Notes under the pieces: generated by a model
Databases searched by the model: none
Told to the model about the DNA's origin: nothing
The model's input: only the letters and a program-made list of their open reading frames with translations
Shown: positions 36,097 to 48,900 of the stretch, piece after piece
Position numbering within the stretch: the first letter of the stretch is position 1
Layout: each line of letters starts with the position of its first letter
Translations under genes and position numbers: made by a program
Source of the DNA: Trichostrongylus colubriformis
Taxonomy: Eukaryota; Nematoda; Chromadorea; Rhabditida; Trichostrongylidae
DNA length: 64,000 nt
Reading direction: 5' to 3'
Assembly (NCBI GenBank): GCA_963978905.1
Contig: OZ022261.1
Location: 28,269,686 to 28,333,685, forward strand

Positions 36097-37779
36097 TATA
36101 TTGAGAATTTGTTCAGTAAGTTAGCCGTAAAGGGGATTTAGCCGGAAAAAAATTACAAGAGATGTTGGTGGAGACATTAACGAGGACATAAATGGAAGAA
36201 GAAAAGACGAGATAATGAACTGAGAAGAACTTGGCAGACGGCAAGGGCAAGAGAGTTAAGGAAGATTATGAAGGGACATAACATTAAGCGTTTCAGCGTT
36301 CTCGAAAATGTGTTTTTTTTTTTGAGATTTTCCAAGTTTGTTTGTATACCTACACTGTACTTTCTACACGCAAGAGGAGGACCGCATACTGGTGGATTAA
36401 GTAGCTGACATGAAGACCCAAACACAAATGGAGATTACACTTATCCAGGGTATGCATTATGCTTATTCGAAAATACCCAGAGTTCTTACTTGTTGGGGAA
36501 GAACCACAGCAAGTGACACTTTAGGTCTATGTCTGGTAGAGGAGTTGCAGCTGCGACTGAGAAACTAACCCTGAGAAAAAGCCACTCCTTTCCCATCTGG
36601 TCCGTCTGATTCGATTTTTTTTCTCAGACGGACTTCTGAAACGGAAAATGTATTGGCTTCCATGCATGACTGTGCTTTCAGGCCTGGAAATGTCTCGAGT
36701 GTTTTTTGATGCATACATTTCTGAGCAGCCCCGAAAAAAGTAATGGATTAATGGAAAGTATCGATTGACAAGGCGGTTACATTTCTAAGATTGTCGAGTG
36801 TATCGATACACTTGGTAGCGGTCATTATGAAGAAAAACAGGTAATTAAACCGAAAAAACGTCTGCTAGTGCTCAGCAGCAGATAATCAGCGAGCGCTACG
36901 CGAGGAACTAAGCGAATTTTACAAAATAAAAAATATAAGGAAAATGTGTAAAATTCAATCAATGGGTCCAGTTTTATATATGAGCAACTACAAATTTGAG
37001 AAGAACTCCAAATTCAAACTTCTTTACGTTAAACCGGTCTTGCAAAGTTGGGGTATGTAGTGCCACGCCCAAAATTTCACATTTTTAATCCAGTTTCCTA
37101 CTTGAATTTTTTGTGCCTACAATAATTTCTCAATATTCTTTGAGCTTTTAGCACATCGAGTTAGACCGCCTGTTAGTTCAGACTGTGATTTTTTATAAAT
37201 ATTCATTTTCGTTGCCGTGCAGTGTTTTTCAGGGAGTTTAAGCAACTGTATTTCGGCATGTATACATTGTGGTTGGAATCCTGATGATTTGAATCAATTT
37301 TTATTTGAAATATTGAGGAAATTCTAAAATTATCGGACGGATGTGAGAACGAAAACATTTGTCCACTTGCAAGTGCAAGCTGTAGTAGACGCGGGTGAAT
37401 GATTCAAGCAGTGGCCAGTGAAAGAACGGGGAAGACGTCGGAGGCTATGCGTAAAGGTCAAAATGACGGCTCTCGTATAGAACGATATCAAGACTTGGGC
37501 GATAGTGTTCATTGTTGACTTTACGACCTTGAAAATGATTTATCAAAATATTACTATCTTTGCAAATGGACAATGATTCATCTAAAGAACTTGAAAACAC
37601 GAGAAATGATGCGGTACTCATTGACCCGCCCCTATAACTTGATTCAGGTAACCAATGATATCTGCGTATTACGTATGCTTTACGAACCTTTGAATCGACA
37701 CTCGAGATGTCTAGGAGGACCATCGTAGTGTCTATATCACTGTATACCGCTGGGATAAATGTCTTATGTTAGTGCATAA

Positions 37780-37919
37780 GGTAGCCGTCAGACTTAGCGA
37801 TTTTGCGATTTTGCGACGTCGCACATTGGCACGAGATAACACGACCTTGAGATTGTGCAACGTCGCAACTTCGGTGAGGAGCCGCGACACCGCAGAATCG
37901 CTAAGTCTGACGGCGGCTA
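37780..37919. mobile_element. Foldback MITE family A, copy 1
   Basis: The inverted ends share GCCGTCAGACTTAGCGATT and continue with GCG-rich blocks. The interior holds more internal GCGACGTCGCA-type complementarity. Related to the copies at 38670 and 49268. Confidence 0.75.
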
Positions 37920-37924
37920 AAATA

Positions 37925-38115
37925 CAGCATTAGGGGTAATGTAGTAATGGAGAAATCCCTACAAGAAGCCACTCACATGGTAGTCCTGGGTCTAAGAAGG
38001 CTATCCGTGGCGAAATCCCGGTGAAAAAGCGCCTCTCCGAGCCGTAGAAACGCCACAAAACGCCGCAACCGCCCATCTGTCCCGCCTCTTGATAAGTCGA
38101 TCCCGCCTCCATGAC
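37925..38115 (+). repeat. Dispersed repeat R2, copy 1
   Basis: It aligns by eye with 38945-39130 (AAATCCCTACAAGAAG / AAATCCCTAAAAGAAG, CCCGGTGAAAAAGCGC / CCCCGTCGAAAAGCGC, CATCCCGCCTCC blocks). It also aligns with the reverse complement of about 55150-55260. Both plus-strand copies follow a family A foldback, so the two may travel or have been duplicated together. Confidence 0.55.
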
Positions 38116-38669
38116 GTAATTTCCGATTGACAGGGGTGGGAGCGGCCAAGGGGATGCGGCAGCATAGAAGGTTTTGCGGCGCGCTTCCACAGTTTCAGCT
38201 TGAAGCTCACTCCAAAAAAATAGATGCTGTCGTGTTTCAAAACATTCCCTTGTGTTTACTTGGCAACATGCCAATGGAAAACCAGATCAGACTACTCGCC
38301 TCTTGACGGACAGGTCGTCCGCGTCGAGAATCAGCGGTGGAAAAGAGGTCGTATTTCTCGGGTTTTTGGCCAGTTCCATCCGTTGTTTCTTCACTGTCCT
38401 GTTACTAGGCATCTCGACTTTCACATTCACTACTTCTTTTACTTTTCGTCCGACTTTCCCCTAATGCTGCCTCAGTCGTCCTAGCGGCGAAAAATGTTCA
38501 TTGGTTCAAGTGCAGGTATCCGTAGGGTGACTCACCTTCCACTATGCCCTTTGTACATTTCTGCGTTTCAGGCCCAAGTGTAACTTGTTTCACGAAAGTG
38601 CACGCGCATGCCTCTCGTTGCAGCGAACTTGCGCTGCCAGCTGGAAAACGCTGCACATTCGCATACGGG

Positions 38670-38823
38670 CTTCACGGTAGCATCCTGAGACCGCCACCCA
38701 ACTTCGCGATTTTGCGGTGCCACGGCTTCACACGCGGAGTGGCGACATTGCAAGATCTTAAGGTCGCAGAATCGTATGCGAAAGTGCGACGCCGCAATAT
38801 CGCGAAGTCTGACGGCGGCCTAA
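38670..38823. mobile_element. Foldback MITE family A, copy 2
   Basis: The right end (CGCGAAGTCTGACGGCGGCC) is closely related to copy 1, and the left end is degraded (ACTTCGCGATTTTGCGG). The inner ATCTTAAGGTCG segment recurs in the copy inside the sec-3 intron. Confidence 0.65.
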
Positions 38824-38944
38824 ACTGGGTTGAAGTTGGCGCGCAAACCGCCACCGACTTTCTGCTCTCGGCTGCACCCTCTCCAAGTGGCTCACTCACT
38901 GCTACCTCTGCTGTGTTATACTTACGCTATTTGAAGACAGCACT

Positions 38945-39130
38945 AGGGTAATATTGTTAATGGAAAATCCCTAAAAGAAGTCGCCCCATAGAAACTATGG
39001 GCCTGAAAAGATTATCATGGCCAAATCCCCGTCGAAAAGCGCGCCACCGAGCTGTTGCAACGGCGAATAGCGAATAACGAATAGCGAATACATAAGACCT
39101 GACCCCTTTGGTAAGTCCATCCCGCCTCCT
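38945..39130 (+). repeat. Dispersed repeat R2, copy 2
   Basis: Second plus-strand copy of R2, after foldback family A copy 2 and a unique insert of about 120 bases. See copy 1 for the shared blocks. Confidence 0.55.
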
Positions 39131-39141
39131 AGGGTCGACTT

Positions 39142-39318
39142 TAGGGCGCGTTCATACTTTGGGCAAGCAGGACGTTCGCAGGCAAGAAAGACAGAGTGAG
39201 TGGCACGGGGGGAGGTGAAGAGACGAGGCAGGCAACGAGGCAGGGTGACACAGGCCGAGACGCAGAGACACGCAGCCACGCCCTGTCGCCGGCAACGTGA
39301 AGTATGAACGCGGCCTTA
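39142..39318. mobile_element. Foldback MITE family B, copy 1
   Basis: The ends are inverted GCGCGTTCATACTT and AAGTATGAACGCGGCC. The purine-rich interior contains GACGAGGCAGGCAACGAG. A second copy at 53133 shares ends and interior. Confidence 0.75.
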
Positions 39319-41288
39319 CCTACGAGCACATCCTCACCTGTAGTCCAAAACCTTGGTTGAGTGCATGGCGTACACAACAGTGACAAACTGAAAGCCCTTC
39401 ATACCCTTCATTCTTCATTTTTAAAATAGAAAATTTTTTGTAACCTATATAAGTGTATTTATGACAAGCGGTTGAATATTTTGGGACTTTTCAAGAGGCA
39501 GGCGAGTCCCTATGAAAATGAGGTATCTATGTCTCGGTAAATGTAAGTGGTAAAATGACCTATTTGATTTCTGAGGTACATCCGAACCTCTTCGAAATTT
39601 AAGAGGACAGTTGTACTCTAATCACATAGGTAATGGTGCGAACATTACTACGTTGTTTTGTTAAATGTACTATTGATGGGTGCCTGATTAATCAAGTGAC
39701 ACAATCATAGCGCGGGACGGTTTATCAAGAATACGCTGATCACTCCTCGCCCTTCAGTTTGCTCCACTGTTTATTTACGATAATGTTACGTTTGAGAATA
39801 TTCGGTAAGGATCGCACCTCAGTCAATAAAACTTATTTCCACACGGGATAGTACAACTTCAGTAAGCGCGTGGTCCTGACTGGATTCCTTTTTCGCGGTA
39901 ATCATTTGCCGCATTGCTTGCTCACAGCGCAAGCTGAGTGGTGTGGTGATGTTCATTTCATCGTTTCGAAATGTTATCAAGCTTCACCTGATTTTACAAG
40001 TCTAGAAGATGACAAAGTATTGTATCACTTAATCTCTGCTCTTTCTCTCTTTTCAATGCTCATTGAGTGTGAATCCGTAATGTAAGCGTTCTCGTGATTT
40101 TTCCTTGCTAAAGGCCGCAAAACCTAAAATTGATTCGTTGTGAGATCGCTAGGATATGTGCCATTAAATGTAGTCCTTCCCTTCAAATAATACTGGCGTG
40201 GTTTTCCAAAGTGTCCGAATTAGTACCTAATTAGTGGTTATTCACTCGTAACGTATGCATGGGTAGCGGTTCACCTAAATCAGCTGCTAAAAACGATGCA
40301 GATGCAACTTTTTAGGTGCTAATGTAGTCGGGGGCTTTCCACTGACTGACAGAATCTGGTCGTTTCAGCTCCGATTCGGCTTCTAGCAGTTTCTCCGTGT
40401 TTCTGGAAGATTTGATTCCTCCTTGTGAGATCCCGTGTTTGTTGTTTCTGCAACTCCAGTTCTATCGGAGAAGCAAAGCATGGTTTTTGAGGCTGCTATA
40501 GCAGTGGGGCACTCCATGAAATTTGCCAATTCGATTTTTTCACAGCTGCTTTCTCCCAGTGAAGTAGGTCGAGACCAGATGCACTTAGAGCTCCTTTTCC
40601 TAGACTACATAAAATTCATACTTCCTCCCTCGCTTACGATCTTTATTCATGTCGAGTCTCAACTCTATATGCATTTGTTGTGATGGCTGTAAGCAAATGC
40701 ATTTTCCTCCACACCTCATATCCTCGAAGTGCCTGATTCAGTGTCGTTTAAGAACTCTTTATGAAGCTACGTGGAAGTCGCATTAGTAAAAACTGGTTGT
40801 AAGTCATCTTTGGGTGCGTTATCGTCGGCACTGAAAAGTAGAAGCTTATCTTAACGGTGTGCGTGAAAGGAGCGACCGCCTCGATCATATTTAGCTTCTC
40901 GAAAAGTCATTTACAGGGTAAAATTTCGAAAACTGTCAAGCTGTGATAGCATTCACTCGTTTGTTTTTTGAACTCCCTTTCGATTCAAGCAGCAAAGCAG
41001 TTTTGGAAGGTTTTTCTTATGCTTGTAGTATGAGCGAAGTGTACCAGATAATACAAGACGGGGAGTGGTTCAGTGAAAGTTTCCGAGGGTCGCTGAAGTA
41101 GGCTTTCAATCACCACTTATTACATGGCGTGCTTGAGCGCTTCGTTGTTCCTACTTGTATCTCCACGAAGGTTAACTAGTTTCTGAGTATCTTGAAGGTG
41201 CATTTTGTGGCTGGTTTAACTAATCGATCTGTGGAGGATTCCACATACGTTCTTACACTCAGATCTTTACTCATATCCTTGCTCCAAC

Positions 41289-41332
41289 TTCATGTCTTCA
41301 GAGCTACAATCAGCAGCTTTGAAGACATGAAA
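41289..41332. repeat. 44-nt inverted repeat (hairpin)
   Basis: TTCATGTCTTCA and its complement TGAAGACATGAA flank a short loop that itself contains AGCT pairs. It lies about 500 bases upstream of the SKP1 gene. No function is evident. Confidence 0.5.
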
Positions 41333-41761
41333 CCGTAACAAAGGTATGAGAAGACAAATAGAATAGGTTAGGAGAAGGTTGAAGACGTGAATATCCCGGT
41401 GTCTATTTTTCATACCACTCAGCAATTAATCTCATTGATGATTCATAGCATGTTTGAGGTTATATCTCATAACGGCTACGGGTAGTAATCTACCTGACGC
41501 GGAACTTTCAAAAATTTTTCTCTGAAATGATATCTAGGAAGATACCATAATACTTGGATTCTTGGCATACTTGCATTAATATTGATTTCGTTCGTAAATT
41601 CTTGTGCCGACAAGCGGTTTTCCTTCCTTTTGGAAATTTTCATGATTTCTGTTTCCCATTAAAAAGTGGTGGGAAGTAGTTGGGGCAGTACATTATCTAA
41701 TGTAGCTGTTAAGAGATATAACTTCGAATTTAGAACATTTAGTAATTGCTTATCATCATTT

Positions 41762-41773
41762 TGTGTGTAACAG
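41762..41773 (+). promoter_or_regulatory. Candidate trans-splice acceptor of skr gene
   Basis: A T-rich TGTGTGTAACAG lies 49 bases upstream of the SKP1 start codon with no donor needed. It could accept a spliced leader or close a 5' untranslated intron. The sequence alone cannot decide between the two. Confidence 0.3.
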
Positions 41774-41822
41774 CATTCTCCTCCAGTCGTTCAAGCATTT
41801 ATAGTACCTAAACGTCTTCCTG

Positions 41823-42356
41823 ATGGCTATCATTTCAGATAACAACGGTATGTCATCGGACACTCAAAAGTCTGCCATAATGAAGCTGGTAACGAACGAC
41901 GGCGAGAATTTCGACGTGCCACGAGATGTGATCCGGCTTTCGACCACGATCAACACTATGCTTCAGGATCTCGGTTTGGATAATGAATCTAATGATCCTA
42001 TTCCAATCTGCAACGTGTCTGGTCCGATTATGAAGAAGGTTCTCCAGTGGTGTACATTCCACAAGGACGATCCACCGAGCACCGACGATTCTGATAATCG
42101 CGAGAAACGAACCGACGACATACCCAGCTGGGATGTAGAGTTCCTGAAAGTCGATCAGGGAACACTTTTCGAACTTATTCTGGCTGCTAATTACCTGGAT
42201 ATCAAAGGACTGCTTGATGTCACTTGCAAGACGGTCGCCAATATGATCAAAGGCAAGACACCAGAGGAAATCCGTCGCACGTTCAATATCAAAAACGATT
42301 TTACTCCAGAAGAAGAAGAACAGATTCGTAAGGAAAATGCTTGGTGTGAAGATTGA
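41823..42356 (+). CDS. skr-1: SKP1-related SCF subunit, intronless
   Basis: SKP1 links cullin-1 to F-box proteins in SCF ubiquitin ligases. The frame codes 177 residues, a normal SKP1 length, with a TAG in frame at 41802. The N-terminal BTB/POZ-like part (about 18-90) contains [15 protein letters not shown] and [12 protein letters not shown]. The C-terminal F-box-binding helices contain [51 protein letters not shown] and end ENAWCED, as in Caenorhabditis SKR-1 from memory. There is no frameshift, and the whole gene is one exon. Worms carry many skr paralogues, so the exact orthologue (skr-1 or skr-2 type) is an inference. A second Met at residue 10 could be the real start. Confidence 0.95.
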   Translation: MAIISDNNGMSSDTQKSAIMKLVTNDGENFDVPRDVIRLSTTINTMLQDLGLDNESNDPIPICNVSGPIMKKVLQWCTFHKDDPPSTDDSDNREKRTDDIPSWDVEFLKVDQGTLFELILAANYLDIKGLLDVTCKTVANMIKGKTPEEIRRTFNIKNDFTPEEEEQIRKENAWCED

Positions 42357-42633
42357 ATTGCCATTCGTGATGTTAAACGAGCTCGTTACTTTCTCATATT
42401 GCGACACTATGCGATCCTTGCACTAATTTTTAGTCTACTCTGCAATCGTTTTACCGCATCATTATGCATCTATAATTAAACGCAAATCAGTGTTATATTG
42501 TTTGGGAGATTTCTGATTTACTAATATCAATGTTGCGATTACCCAAATTGTATTCGGTATAGTGCTCGTTTCTACTCGATTTGCGGACTAATATTATGCC
42601 AATTTGTTGTCCGTGTATGCTGTACATACTACC

Positions 42634-42639
42634 AATAAA
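42634..42639 (+). promoter_or_regulatory. Polyadenylation signal AATAAA of skr gene
   Basis: Canonical AATAAA about 280 bases after the SKP1 stop codon, in an AT-rich 3' region. A weaker ATTAAA lies at about 42475. Confidence 0.5.
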
Positions 42640-45452
42640 ATACAGAAGTATGTCTGTCTTTCTGTTCCATAGGTGTCGTGAATTCGACCACTATCTAGTA
42701 ATTCGCTCTTTTTTTTTGAAAAATAATCTCTCGGAAAGGTGAGGCGTTTTTTCTATCGGTTTTTGTTCACAGGTAATGCTACTCACCTCCCTTTCTTTTC
42801 TGGTTTTAACTTGTACTGCCTAAAAAGGGATCAAAATAAATTCACGTGTGGCAGCCAGTCACGGGGAACTCGAAATGTAGTGTGGCCGGGAATGCACCAC
42901 ACATAGGTCGCTACTGATCTCCATAATGCTTGGAAGATTTGAAGGTTTCTGGAAAATACCCTGGCGCTATCGCAATGATGGGGGAGGCATCTTATGAATA
43001 ATTTGCACATTTAAGCATCTTGGAGAGATCTTTGATAGGTCAATCTGCTTACTCAGGCGTATATTTCAGCCTAAGCCCTAGTGAAGGGAAGGAGGGGCTC
43101 CATTTTCCTTCTAGGCTTAGGGTAAAGTTTTTTTAAGACATTAAAAACCCTTAAAGTTTTAAGGGTTTTTAATGTCCATGGTGGGATGCACCCCCCCCCC
43201 CCCCCCATCATTGCGATTGCACCATACCCTTCCTTGAATTTGGGTGGACCATGTCGCGGCTGTCTCTGTTTTGCAACGTCTGAGCGAGCGGCAAAGTAAG
43301 TAATATCTCTTGCTTTCAATTTTTTTTATTACCTGCTCTCTCGCTCTTTGAATGATCCGGTTTTTAAGGGAAATATTGAGGTTCATCTGCTCAGATGGGT
43401 GTATTCCTGTGGTATCGTTCTGAAGCCATCTCAAAGCTGGAGAATGTCAGGGAGGGTGGGAAGTGAAGTGTAGGGATGAATGGTGGTCACAGATTCACCT
43501 AAAACTAGGAAGGGAAGAAACTGTGGGGTGGATATTCCATCCACTCGATTTAGTATAGCGCCCATTTGTTCTACCCTAATAGAGCGATACTATGGAATGC
43601 GCTGTTTTAATACATGATTCTCCACGAAAAAAAAACAGGGGAAATTGTTAGTGACACGTTAATCGTGTAATGGCACGTCAGTATGAAAAAAGTTGGCAAG
43701 TGTGGTATGTCTGCGACTTAAAAGTGTCCAACGTTCAGTAACTCTGGTGGACTTGGTTTTTTGCTTCAAACTACTAAAGGGTGAGCTAAAAATCAGGCCA
43801 AGTAAATATTGGATTTTTCGACCCACTCGAGGACGCACAGGATGTTTATCACTATCCCATACTACGATTAGCATCAGACATTCTGCCACCATACACAATA
43901 TGATTTTTTTTCGGGGAGCCAGATGGCTAAGAATGCTTCCTAGGGATATTCTTGCCGCTCCCAATGGTAAAATTTTCCGCTCTAAGTTAAACAGATTAGA
44001 TTTACTTCCAGCTTTGGGAATTTCAGATTCTTGAGCTGATATTGGTACTGTATTGGACAAAAAAAAGACATCTAAAATTGAAGACGGCTTGATAAAGGCG
44101 CCAGGCGCCGAAAGCCTGCCTAGAAGGCTCAAACTTCTTTTGCTACCATTTTTTGCAATCGGTTTTGTGAAATCTATTTTGAGTCTTTTGGAATAAACTT
44201 TGAACTTCCTCCCACTAGATAGCACCTCACCTCATATGGGTGGTTTGGGAAGGTACTCAAATTGCCCCTGCTCCGTTACCCAAGCAGCTTTTCTTCTGAA
44301 TTGACAGTTTCATAAGTATAGCAATTCAAATCTTGAACCAGGGAAGTGAGAATTGTTGAGTGGTTCAAGGAGCGAATTCCTAATGCAGCATGTACCGGGA
44401 CTGTTACGGAGCGTGCTGTTGAAAGAAGCGAAATAGGGATTGAGGTTAATCCTCGATGAGTATGAATGACATGTGATTTGTTGTAACAAGTGTTGGTTGT
44501 TTTTAGTGATTCGTTTTCAGAAACCCGAAGTCCACTTCTTCAGTATGCTGCTGGCTCTTTCTTCGCCATGGTTTAACTTCCGTGAGCCTTATCAAAGTGA
44601 TCGAGCAAGGTCCAAGTTGGTTATATAGATCAGTAGATTCTTGAGTTTGTTTCTTATCGCGAATCTGTTGTATGGAATTGTCTTACTTTGAGAGATTTTT
44701 TTACCCTCTCTCTAGACCATAATTGAGTCATGCGCAAATGATCGAGCCATCCCGGCTATGTCCTTGTAATTTTAATCTCCAAGTTGTCTCCATCTTCGAG
44801 CAGAATTAGGCATGTCTGACGGATCCTTGCAACACCACCTGGATGGAGAATACTATTTGGAATCTCCTTCGTTCTTTGTTTTCTAAATTGCTTTTTCCAT
44901 TTCTTCTTCAACAATATTGTCATCGTACTTGTGTCAAAGTTCGATTTTGGTAGGCGAGGAGTATAACTGAGTAGCTGCATTTTTCAAGAAATGCCTTTGG
45001 AAGAATAAGTGCAAATGTTGCCATAAGGGAGTATTGAATGCCTGTCATGTTTGATTTTTTCATTTTTTTTTCTCCCTAGAATGTTGAAACTTTCTTTCTT
45101 TACCCATTATACCTCATCATTTTTCTTTGTGTAATGTATTGGTCTGCTAGCCCGTGTGTTCGTAAGTCTTGTATAAAAATAGGGTTTGTACCTTCCTTTG
45201 GCATTCTCAGAGTGGAACTGGTTGTCAGTTTGTCGATGTCATTTGTTTTTTTGTTGAGTTTTTGTTTTTGTTACATAAATAGTCTATCGAAAATTCTTGA
45301 CTTCTATTCTGGTGTCTGGTGCACCGTTGTTATCTGGCTATTGAATATGTGACAGCTGTGAGGAATATGTCCGATTTCAGTCAATGAGAGGGGGTCGTTA
45401 TAGTTAGCACGAGGTGTCATACTGGAAACGCACTATTGCAATTACTAATGAG
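42640..45452. other. Intergenic, no supported gene
   Basis: It holds a hairpin around 43140-43175, a 16-base C run (43191-43206), and long open frames on both strands near 43.7-44.2 kb that match nothing and lack splice structure. Confidence 0.5.
43140..43206. repeat. Hairpin followed by C16 tract
   Basis: AAAAACCCTTAAA, a short loop, then TTTAAGGGTTTTT form a clean stem. After about 20 bases the 16-base C run starts. The two together look like an element end or a slippage-prone site. Confidence 0.6.
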
Positions 45453-45464
45453 TTTAGTTATCAG
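45453..45464 (+). promoter_or_regulatory. Candidate trans-splice acceptor of sec-3
   Basis: TTTAGTTATCAG ends 32 bases before the Sec3 start codon. It fits the nematode acceptor consensus and would leave a short 5' leader, as is usual for trans-spliced messages. Confidence 0.35.
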
Positions 45465-45496
45465 GGCAGGATTGGCGACGTTTCTGTGATCGAGAA

Positions 45497-45975
45497 ATGT
45501 CAGCAATCCGAAAAGGGGTGCAGAGGCAGTTGTTTCAAACGGACGATGAACGCCTTCATGCTATCGTACATGTGGTGCGAGTCGATGGACGTAAGAAGAA
45601 GCGTCCCACATTCTTCTGTCTTGCAGGTGTATATCTACCCCATTAAGCTACAATATAGTTTATTAAAGAATAGTTGCAGTCACAATAGAGCACCCGATCT
45701 CTGTTCGTCTGTATTTTGTCAAAGGTGAAAAGGATGACACATTCAAAAAGCGAACCAGGTTCTATCTCCGTGATGTCAAAGAAGTGGATGGGATCAATCC
45801 AAAGAAGGTGATCTCATAGTCTCATAGTATTACTTCACTTAATCGAGCGGTATTAAGTATATTCATGTTATTTGAGGCTCTTTCGGAGTTTCACATTGTG
45901 ATTGGCGATCGTAGGTACAGCATTACAGCAAGCACCCCGGAAGAGAAAGACGAATTTATTCGAGAACTTTATAAG
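45497..45975 (+). other. sec-3: Sec3 N-terminal PIP2/Rho-binding region
   Basis: The first 100 residues correspond to the Sec3 PH-like domain: [13 protein letters not shown], a basic GRKKKRP turn, then [16 protein letters not shown] and [22 protein letters not shown]. In yeast and mammals this fold binds phosphoinositides and small GTPases. The basic residues expected for lipid contact are present. Confidence 0.7.
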
Positions 45976-48900
45976 GTACGATTACGGTTATAAACGCAAT
46001 ACCTCGGTTACTATTTGGAATTTGTGATGAGCGGTGACCTCTAAAGGCTTTGGCGAGTCTATGAAAAGCAGTGATCATGTGAATGTGAAATTATCATAAA
46101 TTGCCGTTATGAGTCAATAAGTCATAATCGTTATAAACGATCTGAAGCTCGATTACACGCGGCGCGGCAGAGTAATTGAGTGAGCCCTTTTCCAAGCGGC
46201 AGCTCAGTTCATTGTTTTTAGCTCTCGGCCCAATATCTGCCTGTGCAAATGCCGGACTTCTGTAATGTATCCATCCCTATTGACAATCGCGAGATGTCCA
46301 TATTACCAATAGAAACGGCAGACGAGGACAGTACAGATTTCATACATGATTATCAGGTGACTGTTCGTGATGGCATTTCAGTGTATAGATTTTTCCGAGG
46401 CTTCAGATGTTCCGGTATAATTATTTGTTTCCTTTCTTCATCTTTCCCCATTCTAATTGATTCAGTAGTGTTTTTCAGCCAGTAAGCGCAAAAGAAGAAG
46501 CAGATTTCCGCCGATTACTCGCAAGAGCTGAACTCACTATTGGAGAGGCTGATAAGTTTGCGGAGGTGGGCATCACTAGAAACAACATTACCTGATTCCT
46601 ACAGTTTATACTTTGCTTTTATATTTTGTTGTTGTCGTTGTTTGTGAAGAGGTAGCGGTTGTGAATCCTGAAGATAAAGGTTCCAGGTTCTCTCTTCCCA
46701 ACTGCAATCACTTGATGGAGCCAACATTCAATCAATGATGGGAAGCGAAATGGCAGTGAATCAACTGCTTGCCCTTTTGGATGGTGCTCTTGATAAAGTG
46801 GCATTGTTGGAAAAGGAAATTGACACATGTGACGCCATTCTTGCGGTTTGTGGAAATAACTGATTGCTACTTTCAAAAGAAAGGTGTTGTTACTCTCGTC
46901 GATGGTCAATTAATCGTTAGACCGCAGATATACTTCGCATAAATGCCTTGCGAAATTGCAAAGGGATTGGGATCGCGAGGTCCGACCGCTGTTCCTTCAC
47001 CTAACGTTGCTCTGTAAGCTTTACGACGACGATGTGACAGACGCCTCGCGTGCTTCATGCGTTGAGACTTTTGCGATTACGCGATTCTACGATTTTGCGG
47101 CAACCAAACAAAATCCCAGAATCGTTGGATCGAAATGTATCAGATTCTTGCGATTTGCAAGCGGAGTGCAAATCGTTAGCATGGTATATTTGTGGTCTTT
47201 TCGTTGCTTCACAGTTTTGACCACTAGATTAGTGAAATCCTTTCTAGTTGCGCAGTTGTGGTAGTAGATTGTCCACTCCGAATCTCGTCTCCTTAATGCA
47301 ACTAGCACTAGATACTGTCCGGCGAGTTCTCGGGAGTCAGAGAAATTTTATCTTGAAAAAAAAACTGGAGCATCATCAGAGGAGATGTACGGTGTCATTT
47401 AGTAATAAACTGTGGTTTGCTTTAGCATGATGGAATTCATGTTGGCTGCTATCGAGGTTGAATCCCACTTATTTTTTAAATGATTTCCTTTGATCATTCT
47501 GACCAAAAACTTTGCTATTGTGTGAAGTGAGGATTCGCTCATCTAAGACTTTTCTAGTCCAGCATTACTATGGAGGATGTGAAATGAGGTAATTTCATTT
47601 CCGTTTTCAGCATGTGAGAAACAGTGTGGAACTAATTGAAGAAAAGGATAGCCTATCTGCTGTTGAACGCAAAAACAAAGATAGACTCCAGCAAGAGTTG
47701 ACGGATTTTGTTGCTGCTCTGAACACCGTTACAGATGAACATATTCGAACGTTGAAGGAAGCAAATTTGAACGATGCAGGAAGGTACGAATCTCAGTGAA
47801 ACTGGATTGGGTGTACGCTTGATGCATTTTTGTATTTCACAATTCCAGTACTTTTGCCAGAGGGGGAGGGGGGGGGGCATTTATAAAAGCGGTTCGGCAC
47901 ATTTATTCAATTTGATTTTCTTCTGTGATGTCATAGAAGTTACATCCAATAATCTGATTTCAGTATTGCACGCTGCGCTGAAGCTGCTCGTGCGGTCTCC
48001 CATTTTTGGAATGGAAGTATTCCAAAACCTCTGCTACAGATGAAAGCGTATGAGAAACGCAATCGTGACTTGGCTGTGATAGATCTGTTTGTCGATCGAT
48101 TTATGTCCCATCTTTCGGCAATATTCAACAATCTTGTGAGTTTGTACTCTTCCTTCATAGCTTCGCTACATTACCACCAAATTTTTTTGAGAAGGTTGCT
48201 TACGAAATGACTTATAATTCCATTGTAGAATGACTTTTCACTTGGTCAAGACTGGCACGCTCTTTCGATTCCGAAACAGTCCCAACGATTTCATGCCTTG
48301 TCCCCCCTTTCTGATCTCATCAGCTGGCTGAAAACTAATAGGTTCGTTATCTTTGTTTCTCCCAACACGGGAATGTGCATTTTCTTCGGACCTGTTGACC
48401 TTTCAGACCAGCACCGTATAACGCGGCGATCCAAAGATACGTTGATTCAACAAAAATCCTATATAAGCGACATTTTGAGACATTCTTCGACGCCGTAATT
48501 GGTGAAGTACAACGACTGGGCTCTGTTGACAAGCGACTGAGTGAGTCATCTTATCACCGAAATGTTTTCAGTGTTGTCCAGTTTTGTTCCTATTGTTGCT
48601 AGCTGATCGTGAATTGTAGTCAGTTCCATTTGGATAGTGAAGCATGGCAATTTCTCAGGCTTTTGTCTTTTAGTGTGATTTCCTTCATTATTACTTTTAC
48701 TGAATTCAGATTCGTCAAATTTGTCCAGTAAAAGCTCAATGGATAAACAAAGCTTTTCCATGAGTGAAGTATCCGCCGACTATGCTCAAGTGTCGGCGGT
48801 ATGATTTCCTAAAATCGTTGTACTTTATTCAGTCTCTTTCGCTTCTGCTATTGAGCTTGCATTTTCCAGTTAATCGAAACTGTGCTCGGAGAATTAGGCC

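Larger units (their letters stand above)
33079..41770. other. Intergenic, repeat-rich
   Basis: I see foldback elements at 35.98, 37.78, 38.67 and 39.14 kb, a related pair of segments at 37.93-38.11 and 38.95-39.13 kb, and AT-rich partial duplications near 35.3 and 35.45 kb. Exon-like open stretches at 34.0-34.7 kb are listed separately. Nothing else is recognisable. Confidence 0.45.

Noticed and set aside
41853..42407. A 184-codon minus-strand open frame
   Set aside because: It is the mirror of the SKP1 coding sequence and has no family match.
43659..44225. A 188-codon minus-strand open frame between skr and sec-3
   Set aside because: No recognisable domain, no splice context, and an unusual Ser/Leu/Lys-rich composition; treated as chance.
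45497..45975. Operon linking skr and sec-3
   Set aside because: The genes are on the same strand but 3.1 kb apart, far more than the short spacing of nematode operons.
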